From: Marsupella aquatica
Lineage: Eukaryota > Marchantiophyta
Direction: 5' to 3'
Length of the DNA: 64,000 bases
Assembly (NCBI GenBank): GCA_973895155.1
Contig: OZ316897.1
Coordinates: 18,972,001-19,036,000 of the forward strand
Shown here: piece by piece, positions 20,060-31,673 of the stretch
Layout: each line of letters starts with the position of its first letter
Position numbering within the stretch: the first letter of the stretch is position 1
Notes under the pieces: model-generated
Told to the model about the DNA's origin: nothing
The model's database searches: none
What the model saw: the letters and a program-made list of their open reading frames with translations, nothing else
Program-made: the position numbers and the translations under genes

Positions 20060-21727
20060 TCAAAAAAACTTTATTGACTTAACTTTTAGGGTGTTTATTC
20101 CCCCAAAACTTCGAGCGTGATATAGGACACCCCTTGGATTGAGGCCCCCGAGATCTAATGACCCCTCTAACACCTCTTCATTCCCAGGCACGCACCTTGG
20201 CAAGAATAACTCATTCTCAAATAGAGGTCCCAAGTTTTGCACATCCTCCTCTTCGATGTGTTGCTTTTTCTTTTTGTATTGTTCTCTCCTCTTGGCCAAA
20301 CATTGTTTACAAGCTACCCGACCATCATCAAAAGTGTGCAATGCTTTCACTTGTCTACAAGAAGCACATTTCTTTGTAGTAGGGACTTCTTCTTCTCCTC
20401 CAACCTCTTGTATTGCACTTGGAGAGCAATGATCACGTGCCATATGTGGAAAGTCCCTTTCATGGGGCATGTTAATGTGCCTCACATTTTCATGTACTTC
20501 TCCTTCTCCTCCAACCACCTGTATTGCACTTGCAATAAGTCGAGAGTCCCTTTGATGGAGCATGTGAATATGCCTGTCATTTCCATGTTGAGCACTCTCA
20601 TTTATTGCAATAAGCCCTTCTCGCCTGACATCATTTGTGATTTGAATATCATCAAATGCTAATCTGAGTTGTACATCTTCAACTTGCACTGATACACTTG
20701 GTTCTGCTCTTGCATCCCCTATTCCTTCCAAAACTGGTGATAGATCCATCCCAACTCCCCCATGATTGACCTCCATATGTTGCATCTGATTATTCTCCGA
20801 AAACAAGAATGCATGGTTTTTGTTGAACAATGTTTGCTCATGTAATAGGTCCTCTAACACCTTTTCATTTGTACCCATGCATTGTGGCAAAATAAATTCA
20901 CTCTCAAATAGAGTTGGCAAATTTTGCACAAGATCCTTCCCTCTAATATGCTGCTTCTTCTTTTTATATTGGTCTCTCTTCTTGGCCAAACATTGTTTAC
21001 AAGCTACCCGACCATTATCAAAAGCGTGCAATGCTTTCACTTGTCTACAATAAGCACATTTCTTTGTAGTAGGGACTTCTTCTTCTCCTCCAACCTCCTG
21101 TACTTCACTTGGAGAGCAATGATCACATGCCATATGTGAAGAGTCCCTTTCATGGGGCATGTCAATGTGCCTCACATTCATTTGTCATGTTTAGCACTCT
21201 CATTTATTGCAATAAATCCTTCTCGCCCAACATTGTTTGTGATTTGGATATCATCAAATGCTAATCTAAGTCGTACATCTTCAACTTGCACTGACACACT
21301 TGGTGAACGTCTTCGCTCTGCTCTTGCATGCCCCACTCTATCCAAAACTGGTGAGAGATCCATCATGACCCCCAAACAATGATCAATTCTTACATCTTGT
21401 ACTACAATGTCCTCTGGGATAGGAACAATTGGTATTCTCCGTCGTTTGGAATATTCATTTCTCATGCGTCCCGGGCTGTGCTGCTTCAACACAAACGTAG
21501 CATGAATCCCTTGGGAATTGGAACTCATCCCTTGGTTTCTCATGTTTCCCTAGTTTGCACCACAAGAGACTGTTATTTGTCCATCCCTTACAATCACTAC
21601 AAACATTTTGTGTACTCTCATCACCATCACAAAAATGGGCAGGTGTTCGGTTCAACAAGCATTGTATGCATCGAAAACACTCCATCAGTAGCACTCCATA
21701 ATATATCTCCAAAAAAAATAGTCGCAT
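20060..21727 (-). pseudogene. Cys-rich repeat protein, frame-broken, with duplicated CxxC-x15-CxxC module
   Basis: Three overlapping minus-strand frames read as one protein. The first (21727-21455) starts with CFRCIQC and has further CSDC and CYVC pairs. The second (21543-21178) holds a DLSPVLDRVGHARAE block. The third (21181-20060, 373 aa) holds two copies of a finger CAYC-x15-CKQC / CASC-x15-CKQC, each followed by a basic stretch ending QYKKKKQH. The DNA is a direct duplication with a period of about 690 bp (20160 matches 20850). Frame changes occur near 21460 and 21180. The finger resembles short zinc modules seen in mobile-element proteins; nucleic-acid binding is inference. It lies just inside the right promoter arm, so it would be the first part of the minus-strand transcript that also covers the Helitron-type ORF. 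Confidence 0.55.
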
Positions 21728-21983
21728 CCAAATGTACTAGATTAAGCCACTTTAGGCGGATTTGTAGCAAATGACTAGGTCATCGCTACCACCGGCTAAA
21801 GGAAACTCGCACTAGTCCAAAAGAATACAATAGAAACTATCTATGAACGACCCTAATGATCGAGCGCGCCCCTCCACGACCACCTAAGCAAATGGTAGGT
21901 TGCAAGCAACGCATATGGCGCCACTTGCCCTAGCAAATGCCTATGAGGCCGCTTTGGCCAAAAAAAGGCAAAAGAATAAGCAA

Positions 21984-22037
21984 GGAGAAGAAGAGAAGAG
22001 AAGAGAAGAGAAGAGAAGAGAAGAGAAGAGAAGAGAA
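21984..22037. repeat. Microsatellite (GAGAA)n
   Basis: A run of about ten GAGAA units lies at the outer part of the right inverted arm. The corresponding part of the left arm is a non-repetitive pyrimidine-rich leader, so the array grew only on this side. Confidence 0.85.
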
Positions 22038-22063
22038 TGAGAAAAAACGAGGGAGGACTCTCC

Positions 22064-22071
22064 CTTTTATG
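22064..22071 (-). promoter_or_regulatory. Right-hand TATA-like box
   Basis: CATAAAAG on the minus strand stands at the place mirrored by TATATAAG at 16386 and is followed by GGGAG...CCTCCC. It would drive the Cys-rich/Helitron-type transcript leftward. Confidence 0.4.
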
Positions 22072-22079
22072 CTAATCTT

Positions 22080-23600
22080 GCCTTGGGTTCCTCATTAATG
22101 TCATACCTAACCTAATACTCTAATTAGTATCACACCTAATCCACTTAAAAGTACACTCAACCAATTTTTTTATAATTACTCAAACCAAAATGTAGAAATT
22201 CAGAAAATGAACAAAAGAATATCTATATTATTTGATTTTAATTTTATCTTTCTACTTTGTTAAAATTGCCCTCAACTAGTGTTCACCCCCTCTTACAAGA
22301 AAAAAATACAAGTTCAACCAACAAACAAAGACCAGTTTGAAAATCTCTCCCTTAAATACCCTTAAACCTCTCAACAATTAAAGAAAATAAATTCTTAAAA
22401 CCCTTTTTATCCCTCTCCTTAAAGTAACCCTCCATCGGCCAAAGAAAGAAAATGTCTCTTTTTGTCTTTTTTATTTTCCCCTTCTTTCAAATACCATTGA
22501 TCCTCTATCCCTTTTCACTCTCAAATAAAATAAAATAATGATAACCACCATGGGGCATGCTCCTTACCCATTGTTTCTTCTAAACAAAAAGGAAGCCCAT
22601 TTAAAAATCATCTTCAAGGTGACCAAATTCACCCAAATATAATATATATATATATATAGATGTTTCTTCTAAACAAAAAGGAAACCCCTTTAAGAGTCGT
22701 ACCTTTTCAAGGGGACCAATTACACCCAAAGGCAAATAAATATGATTCATTTTACTCAAAATGAAACTTATAAAATCACTAAGAAATTCAAACAAGTAAA
22801 AGACAAAGACATTAAATGGAACCAATGGTGAGAGAATCAAGTACACACTTACATTGAGGTGGGAGCATTCAATGTACTTTTATTTGTGTTGAATACAATA
22901 TACTCTGTGTACTTCAATTTGTCTTGATCTTGAGTACTCCATACAAACTAAAGAGTGTTAGAATGAATATATTATGACTAAAGTATATTTGTGTGCCCCT
23001 ATACATATGTGGAGAAAGCATATGTGGAGAAAACGTATGTGGAGAAATCGTATGCGCAGAAAAAAAGTTTGGAGCCATTTTGGGCTCCCACCACAAAGCT
23101 TAACTTTAAGTTCAGCCAAAAAGGTGGAACACTAGCACCTTTTGTGTAATAACTGTCCAAAAAAAGTTTTGCAATCAGTACCTTTTGTGGAGTTCAAAGT
23201 CCATTCTTGACCTATACTCTTTACAATGAGCTTTACAATGAGAGGTATGGGTTACCAATAGCACGTGTGGTTATAGCAAACTTTATAGTGGCACGTGTGA
23301 TTTAACCACACTTTTTCGAGAAGGGGGTCTACTAAGCATATCTCTCCCTCTCTAGTTCAAAGGTTTGGGTGCAAATCCGATCCCAGTTTATCTCTACACA
23401 ATTGTAGACTTCAATTATGTAGACTTCCAGTGAGAGTATTTACACTCTTTCGACTGTCGTTACTCTCGAAGACGGGATTCCATCTATCAACCGGCGTTTC
23501 GATATATTCGTCACTCTCGAAGACGAGATCTATCAAGTGGGAGCAGCAGAGGAGCGATGGCGGGCAATTGCGGCAGTCGTGGTAGTCGGCACTGACGAAG
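22080..23600. other. Non-coding, A/T-rich stretch
   Basis: I see no gene. There is a short (TA)n run near 22640-22657. A 26-bp repeat (TGTTTCTTCTAAACAAAAAGG) occurs near 22573 and 22662, and TATGTGGAGAAA-type units lie near 23007-23060. Confidence 0.5.
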
Positions 23601-23610
23601 CGACCTCATC

Positions 23611-25554
23611 ATGCTGCTGCAGAGGTTCAATGTGTGGACCTCGAGACAGACGCAGATTCCATGCTGCACCCGCCCACTTCACTCGTCAGCTGCCAGTGTT
23701 GTCATGGCAGGCATCAACACAACAACGGGGGCTCCCTCTCAATCTCCCTCTCCCCAACCAGTGACTCCTTCTACCTCGGATATGAAGCTGCTCTTCGTGG
23801 AGATGGGAACCGGATATGACCAGCATGGGTGAGTCAGCTTCTCGACCTACCGGCCCCCTGGCATCCTCTCTGCCTTTCTCGTTCTTTTCACTTGCATTTC
23901 TTCAGTTCGTGAATTGATGTAGAGAAAATGATCCCATTTCTTTACAGGCAAAACGTTACAACGGCGACCATGCGCGCCTGCAAGAACGCCATCAGCTCGA
24001 ATTCCATCCCCGCCTTTCGGACCGGTAAATTTCAGCTCCTCGTCAGCTATCTTTCCCGTTTTTCAATGAGTTCAATGAATGTCCCATCATGTCCGATCGC
24101 CTCACCGTTTGTCTGTGGACGTTTGAACCTTTCGAGGACTTGCAAGGGGCTTGAGAGTTTGAGTGATGGAGTCTCTCTTGTAGCAGTAAGTAATATCCAA
24201 TCAGAGTGATGTGTGGTGCGCTTTAATTTTTTAGACTAATGCCTAGAGGACTCGGCAAACCCTAAGGTTCCTTTTAGGTACATGCTACAGACTTGTTCTC
24301 TGTTCGAAAGTCAGAAGAAGCGTAGAAGGTAGATTGTGAATGCTATTTACACGAAATGCATGGTAATTCCAAAACCCAAATGATTTGTTGATGATTTCTC
24401 ATGTGGACAGTTGAATTCTTTACTGTGACAACTAATGAAGAGTTTAAATTGTATAGCTGTGATGGATAGAGCCACATTTCTCGTCAGCAGAGTCAATTGT
24501 ATATCACCAGAACTGAGAAATTGAGTGGTCTTTTCTCCTCACCCCAGAGACATGCAATTGTGTGGCACTTTTCGTGCTACCTGGCTCTTAATTATGTGAC
24601 AGATGAGCAATTGTATCTCAACATAGCTTTGGAATCTTGTGTGGTCACTGTTGAGAGTTGTTCTCGTCAGTCAAAGGGTGGAGACTCGTCCTTGAGGAGT
24701 TGAGCAGATGATGTCCGAGACTTAGTCAGGGACTGAAGCTTTGGTGTCTATGCAGCCAAGATCAGCCAATCACTGGTCCTTTTGATTAGTCCTTCCAACA
24801 GATAATGTTTATACGATACTCTCCATTAAAATGTTTATGTTGTCGGTGGGAACTTTGTGTGAATTTTCTCTCCCTCAGGGTGATTATGAGGTGCAAACGA
24901 AATAAGTGAGTTTCTGTTACTGTTGCAGGGGCGCTACCAGGGGTGAGCTACCAGCAGATGAAGCTGAAGATAAAGCTCGGAGTTCCTCATTCTGTTCAAC
25001 ACGAATTGGACATCGAGCAAGTGAAGTCCGTGTTCCCGTAGTACGTCGTTGTCCTCGTCCTCTCTCACCAAGACTGCTTGATGTGCTTGGATTTGAGTTC
25101 TAAATACCACCAATCCAGCGCATAGTCAATGAAGCTATGGATTTTCCATTTTTCTAACAGTTGGCCACTACTTTGCATATGAATAAAGATATTGTGGAGT
25201 GGAAGCAAATGAAGCAAACAAACACCCGTTTGCAAAAATATAGGCCTGAAATTGGGGTTATGGGTGGTGCTTCGGTAGTAGATCGTAATTTCGTTCATAA
25301 GATGATATTTTGCTGAAATGTCATGATCTGAGCCGTTAACTTTTGTGCCGGATGGTTCGAGTTGACTGTGTCGCATTCTCTAAAGTTAGCCCACTGAATT
25401 CCACCACTCTTTATGTCTGTGCAGCGGGAAGATAGTGGATGTCGAGGTTGTGGACGGTGGTCTCATCTGCTCGAGCGGAGTCGCCTTGGAAGCAATGGGT
25501 GATAAAAATGACGACTGCTATGTTGTCAATGCGGCAATCTACGTCGGCTACTAG
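23611..25554 (+). CDS. Lin0512-family protein, four exons
   Basis: The exons are 23611-23828, 23948-24024, 24929-25040 and 25425-25554. All have GT donors and AG acceptors and join in frame to 178 aa. The conserved part begins at about residue 57 (MKLLFVEMGTGYDQHGQ). It continues through a KLKIKLGVPH block and a Pro-Tyr-Gly turn made by the exon 3/4 join, and ends NAAIYVGY directly before the stop. This matches the whole length of the Lin0512 family (TIGR02058/PF09585), small proteins of bacteria and plants whose biochemical role I do not know. The first 55 residues are rich in Arg, Ser and Thr with few acids, which would suit an organelle transit peptide. A later ATG at 23704 is an alternative start. 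No frame breaks are seen, so it is probably functional. Confidence 0.85.
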
Positions 25555-27915
25555 GACCACACCCTCATAAATTGTCTTTGGAAATCCATAAGTCGAGACA
25601 CGACCCAAGGCCGGAGCGATTTTGCAAGCTTCGTGATTGGGGACTGTTACGAAGACGAGCATTACTCCTCTGTGAAAGCACTTTAAATGACAAGGCTACG
25701 GTAGGGCTAGATCATATTGTCACCACTTGGTCAATAAATCGCATCAATCAGTTTCACCGTTTACTTCTCAACCTGATCACAAATTCGTTGCTGATCACAT
25801 TGGGCCCTATAGTTCATGTTACCAGATCAAATATCTAGAGGTCACTACATTTGAGATCCAGTTTGCATTGTTTCCATGTTTGCTGACTTGCTTTGCTGGA
25901 TTCTGGGCCCTCTTTCTGGATCTCCGAGGACATTTGAAATTGAAATTTCTGATAAGGTCGAGAAATAAGCATTTCGAGGCTCCAACCAGAGAACAAAACG
26001 GAAAAGATGGCTAAAACGTAGAAATGTTGAAAAGCATTGCTCCGTGAGGACTTATCCAAACATTGTCATGTTCGGGCTCATTTTAAAGCCCTTGGGGAGC
26101 CCCATCCAAGTTTGCAGTTTTCTGTTCAAATAGAAGTCTTGACCAAACATCCTTCTGTGGAGAAAAAGCTTGTACTTCAAATCAACAAAGAGAGCACATG
26201 CCCAGAGGATCAACCAGGAAGCCGAGGAGAAAACATGGAGAAGCTTGTACTTCAAATCAACAAAGAGAGCACATACCCAGAGGATCAACCAGGAAGCCGA
26301 GGAGAAAACATGGAGAAACCAAATATGGATAAAATCAGGACAATGGTTTATGTTTGGAAAGTAACAAAACTTCAAACTGTGGTTGCTAGCCTTATTTAGA
26401 ACTAATTCAAATGCTATCAAGCTTGTACTCATTTTCAACGGTTGCTTTACCTAGAACTAATTCAAATGCTATCAAGTTTGTACACATTTTCAACTAAGGA
26501 CTGACAGCATCGATTCATGTAAAACTACTCAACAAATCCAACGTGACTAGGGTCGTTGTTGACGTGCTTGCAGCGGCTGAAGGTAAGCCTGCACAAATTC
26601 ATCTTCAGCATCCATAGTTGCTGTCGTGCTTGCAGCGGCTGAAGGTAAACTGCACAAATTCATCTTTAGCATCCATGGAACGAGCACAAGTAGGCACACA
26701 CTAGCTAAGGGAAACAATCATGTACCTTCACTAATACCAAGCCATTTGTAAGCCGGCTTCCCGTTCTCGATAATATGAGTCTGCAATAATATAAAGGAGC
26801 AAAATTACATTTTGTTTGCTTGCAAAACATACATTCCGAGCATGCAATTCCAAAATGGCAGGGTTGGGAATTCCGTTGGGGCATACAGGAGTTTACCTTC
26901 TCAATAAGTTGCAAAGTTGATAGAATGCTGACAGTGTCATACAGACGCCTTTTTATAGCTGTGACAACAACACATCAAAAGGACGTTCATTAGATGATGA
27001 CACACGATTCGCACGACGCACAGGTGGATGATTGTAAATGACCTTGAAGGGGGACTAAAGCAATTTCAAACAACTACACGACTCTTTCTTTGTAGACATG
27101 TCATATTTTTGCCACTCAAGTTTTGCAGAACGTACTTTTCTCCTTGAAAGGGTCGATCCAGTCAGCTACAATTTTAGCAGCTTCCTCCTGAGAAAAAAAT
27201 TGGGTCTGCCAACCAACCAAAAATTTAAACTGAGATCCACATCCAGAACTGAAAATGGACAGATATGATCAACCGAATTAGACCGAAACACAGCGTGCAA
27301 ATTAAGTTTGGATACGAGTGATACCTCGGATACAAGGAAGATGGAGTTGTACAAATTTCCGGGTGATAAGGCCCAATGACATTTCCAGTGGGCAATCTGA
27401 AAGTGGGTAATATGTTAAAAAACCTTTAGATCATTGCAATAACAAGAGTTGGTTCTACACAACACTCCATTCGCTTCAAGGACATCCAAGTAATGATTGT
27501 TTTGTAGATCAGTTATAAATACCTGGGGTTCTGGTAAAGAACATACCTTCATTCTCTTCAGACATGGGGTTCCCTTGATTCTATTGGACTGAAGACTGGT
27601 CCATCGATCCAAATAGCTGGTCCATCGACGAGTTAATTCTATTGGACTGAAGACTTTAAAAAAATTGTTGACGATAAAACTTGCGCGTTTTAATTCAATT
27701 TTGATAATCATATTAAGTATAGAGGTTAGGGGTTAAAACCTAATAAAAAATTTACAGTATTATTTACTTGAAAATTTCAAGCGTGATATGTGACCTCCAA
27801 CTTAAGATATATATTGCTTGAGAACTTTGCGGTTGATATAGGACCTCCCGTGGAGTGAGGCCCCGAGGCACTACCTCCGTGTACAAACTAAGGGCCTTGT
27901 AAAAAACTTAAGATG
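25555..27915. other. Non-coding stretch with small duplications
   Basis: No gene is supported. It holds a 75-bp tandem duplication (26168-26317). Two further direct duplications lie at about 26402-26495 (GAACTAATTCAAATGCTATC) and 26566-26680 (CTTGCAGCGGCTGAAGGTAA). A stretch at 25990-26130 resembles 45320-45470. Confidence 0.5.
26168..26317. repeat. 75-bp perfect-length tandem duplication
   Basis: Two copies of a block starting GCTTGTACTTCAAATCAACA follow each other with almost no change. The length is a multiple of three, so the surrounding 120-codon open frame is kept, but nothing else shows that the frame is coding. Confidence 0.85.
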
Positions 27916-27919
27916 GTTC

Positions 27920-28412
27920 TAAGTGCTCACGGTCGCAATATTTATGCTCCTGACGATCTTTGCAAAACTGGTTTGAGCAAGATAATTGCTTGAATGAGGT
28001 ACTTGGTCGGATCAAATAAAGGATCTACTTGGTGCAAGCCTTCCGTGCACTGCACCCATTCCATACAAGATCACTGCCAGCTAGTATCTACAATGGCGGT
28101 AAATTTTACTGGTGGTGTCCTAATGAACTTGTCATGACGTACTCGCCAGATGCGGCATACACTTGGGGATCCAGCACCACCGAAGAGAAAGCAACCTCTG
28201 AGGCTTCTGCTGTCGAGCCTTCTAAGTTCGCTCTGCTAGACTGTGGAGCTCGGGATCTCTCAGAGGAGATAGATCATATCCCTGTGGAGAAACTTTACGT
28301 GGAACCTCCCTAGCCTGAATCAAGCTCACCCAAAAGAGTGCCACTGGTGAACCCGGCAAGAAATGTGCTCAGAAGAACCAAACAGCAAACGATCTTCGCA
28401 AAATTGGATGCC
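27920..28412 (-). pseudogene. Aspartic protease pseudogene, N-terminal half
   Basis: On the minus strand from an ATG at 28412 the sequence reads MASNFAKIVCCLVLLS. This is clearly the signal peptide of the intact protease at 31674-33059 (MAYNVAKIVCCVVLLS). The match continues through a GEYVMTSSLG segment and the active-site region. There DTGSDLIW has become a frame-shifted remnant ending GSDLVW, and the match runs on to an SCSNQFCK segment. Several stops and frame changes interrupt it, and the second half of the protease is absent. It is an old, truncated paralogue in the same orientation about 3.5 kb from the intact gene, consistent with tandem gene duplication followed by decay. Confidence 0.8.
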
Positions 28413-28799
28413 ATGCATGCTCAGACCGTGGAATCCACGCACGTGAAATCCGAGCTGGTTAAAGTGTCCCTGAACGTGAACTGGACAACTTGTGGGAAGG
28501 AAGGCCGCCACGCATCTCTCCTCGCTCCGTATGGGCCTTCTTTCGTAGAGGCAGAGAAGTTTGCGGAATTATCTTATTTACGCGAACGAAGTGCTATAGG
28601 TGTCCTGAGCTATACAGACACTGGCATCCAACACAAACCGGCAGATGGAAAGGAAAACTTACTGAGAAAGCAGAGAACGAGTCATAGTTTGAAAGGAAAA
28701 CATAGTGATCATAAAATGGAAAATTCCACCACATATATAGTCAAATGGAAACGGAGTAATGATGGAAAGGACATGCAGCTCCTGTAACTGGGTCCTGAA

Positions 28800-31673
28800 G
28801 CAGCTAATTGAAACAAACAAAAACTAACGGCAAGAAAGAAGGTGCGGGTCCTCACGTACATTGCTGCGACTCACCGTGAGTGGTAATTCGCATGATTATC
28901 AGGGTCGGTGCAAAATGCTGTCATATTTAACGCGATACCTTAAAGATTTACACAGGTTTGCGAGGCACAATTCAAACTAGGAACAATTCTAATTTCAATG
29001 AATACACTTACTTTATCTATGCATCCCATGTTAGACCTGGCAAACCTGGCCTATCAAAATATTAGACCCGCGCATAGCGCATAGCTGTTAAAGAAGAGAC
29101 CCTGGTCTGTTCTGGTTTGTTCTGGGCTGGTGTATTGAAATATTAGACCCGCCCAGGGTGGAACAGAGACTCTAGTCTGCTGATGTGTATGTTTGCCACA
29201 TCCAATAATCATTGTCCTTTGTAATCAAACGTAAACTTGTACGCCTTCCGTCCCCACATCTAAATATTAAACCTTATCAGTCGTGTCTGACGACGACCTC
29301 GCCAATCCAAATATTGGACCCGCGCATACCTGGATGAAAAGAGACCCGTTGATGTCTACGTTTGCCACCTCGAAACATCATTTTAATCAAACCGATGCTT
29401 GTAGATCCTTGTGTCCCCACATATTAAACCTTATCAGTCACTCCAGTACGTCGGCTGATGAGCTGGTCCATCGATCCAAATATTGGACCCAAGCATACCT
29501 GGATGAAAAGAGACCCGTTTGTCACATCCGAACATTATGCTTTGTAATTAAAGCTAAGCAAGTACGCCCTTCTGTCCCCACATATATCCGAGTATTCAAT
29601 CTTAACTGTCTTAATATACACATCATCAGGATTGGGTCAAACGTGTAAAATACTGCTACAGATTCCCGGGTTCGCCAACATGAAACCCAGAACAACGCAG
29701 CTTGGCTTGTACATATCAATAATAATCCAAGCATCTTTCTGGAAACACTGTCTAGCTTTCCACATTAATTGTTTCAGAAGTAAATTTAAAATCTGAACAA
29801 TCGCTACACTCCTGCCTACGCCATCTCCTCGAAAACATTTGTGAAGTTCAGCGGAAGTACGATTGAAATGACGAATGTATGTCTTTCAGTTCATCAATTC
29901 CAAATGTCTGCTGGATATGAGAGCCGAGCTATCTTTACAGCGTTACGGGCTCCGCAGCTCCTACAGAGTGCGGAGATCGTGGGGCAATACTAAATCGTAG
30001 CCATGCTTGTTGGATTTTACAGTGATTGCAATCTGGTAACTGGATCCAGCTTTCCCCTTTTCGTGACCTAATGTCTTCTTCGTCCAGAATGAAATTGAGA
30101 ATGCTGAGCTTGACATTCACCTTCTAATGAAGTAACCCGCATGATCCCGTTCCATCTACAACTTACTCTCAACAACTAGACCTTGAGAAGAAAAATTACA
30201 CATCGTACCAAAACAATCCCATTGTCTCCCATTTCAAACCACTGCATCTAGACAAGAAAAATGTATGTGAAACACAACTTCGATAGAATTTAGCTCAATT
30301 GCACCAATTAATTAGTATAATACCATTATTTTGCGGGATGATGTTTCTTGGCTTTATTGACAAAGGAATTCGCTTCTTCGTAATTTGTCAAACTGTTCGA
30401 AAATAAGGAGGACATGTGGTAACCTTACCAACCAGACTGCTTCCATGAATATAAAAGAGGATCCATGAGAGGAATGAAATCTTACCGATTAGTACGTACG
30501 TAGTCGCAACATATATCCATCCATATCCATAAACTCATATTACAGTATTGATCTGGAAGGCTAGAAGCGACTAATTGTTAACTGTCACCAGTTGTTTAAA
30601 CATCTGTCTCGTTTCCAGTCGAAATGATTAGATTGCCTACTTTTCTCCCTTCCATAGACAGTTTTGATAGTCAGAGAGCATGTAGGCTTCCAAGTACGCC
30701 GGATGGCAATTTCCTTTCAGTCTTACATGGAGAGCTGTGAATTCCGGAGCCTCGCTTCATTGCCGGGACCCCGGGTTTGTATTCATTTCGAAGACATCGA
30801 TAAAACGTTTTATTTTTACAGACTGGCATCCATAAGTAAACAATCCGGAAGATCGAAAGCAAAGCCAACTAATGACAAAAAGGAAGGGAAGCAGATTGAA
30901 AGGAAAGCAGACTGATCATGACGAGAATGCCAAGTGTATCAATACGAAAGCCTCAAACTAATGATGAGACAAAGGAAAATGGGTCCCTGTTGTGCCGTGC
31001 AGCAACTACTTGAAACAAAGGTCACACACTAAAGACAAAACGGAACCTGTGCAGCTCCTCAGATCCACGATGATGAGCCGCACAGCTACACATTATCAAG
31101 GTGCATATTGATGCTGAATGCATGTCTTATTTAAACGATAAATAGGTTATCGCATAAGAAGCTCGCATAGACTCTCTGGCCATTAAAAGACCTTGAAAAT
31201 GCACTTCTCTTATTTCTGAAAACCTACTGCTCCATCGTGTCGAGTGATTTTCGAGGTCTTATAGTGAACACCACTTGGCAAGGTAGATAAGAACCTAAAA
31301 TGATCTAATGTGATATGTTTGCCTTTTGTTCGACAGGCCTGTGATGTGTGAGAGAACTGGTTCTAAAATTCAATCGAGTTGAAAATTAAAGGAAATAATG
31401 TCTTCCAAGAAAGGAAAAATAAGTACAATAGTCAGTCATCGAATTTATTTAGCATCTCGCGAACAGATCATGCCGAGAGTACATGCGTCTAAAACAAGCT
31501 CGAACTCTAAGTGTATCCAGCACTTGAGACGTCTATATACAGCGAAAGTGCCGTTCTTATGAAACAAAACCACATTTTTGAAACTAAGTTTTATTGCCTC
31601 TTTCGCGGATTTCCTTTAGAGCAACGCAGCGCAACTCTTTTATATGAAAGGACATGAGTACCTATGTACTAGT
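28800..31673. other. Non-coding stretch between the two protease copies
   Basis: No gene is supported. A three-unit imperfect tandem repeat lies at about 29145-29590. Nothing else stands out. Confidence 0.45.
29145..29590. repeat. Imperfect tandem repeat, about 150-170 bp unit, three copies
   Basis: Each unit contains CCAAATATTGGACCC or a variant, then CATACCTGGATGAAAAGAGA, TTTGCCAC or TTTGTCAC, and TCCCCACAT. Units are clearly related but diverged. Confidence 0.7.

Larger units (their letters stand above)
16380..22075. mobile_element. Composite cassette with inverted promoter/leader ends
   Basis: The left end (about 16380-16715) and right end (about 21750-22075) are diverged inverted copies. 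Shared blocks include GTTGCTTGCAACC, CTTAGGTGGTCGTGGAGGG, GCGCGCTCG, AGGGTCGTTCATAGATAGTT, CGGTGGTAGCGA and TACAAATCCG. The similarity begins at the TATA-like boxes and covers the untranslated leader. It fades at the coding starts, so each end drives a gene inward: the kinase-like gene on the plus strand, the Cys-rich and Helitron-type genes on the minus strand. I could not find target-site duplications or a standard transposase. Alternatives are a transposon with long terminal inverted repeats, or a promoter copied in inverted orientation during rearrangement around a Helitron. Confidence 0.55.

Noticed and set aside
16380-22075. Ordinary TIR DNA transposon with target duplication
   Set aside because: I found no convincing duplicated target at the outer ends and no transposase; the arms are promoter/leader copies. 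It is kept only as a composite cassette.
22601-23096. Minus-strand ORFs with hydrophobic segments as membrane proteins
   Set aside because: A/T-rich DNA gives Phe/Leu/Ile-rich frames by chance, and no homology is recognisable.
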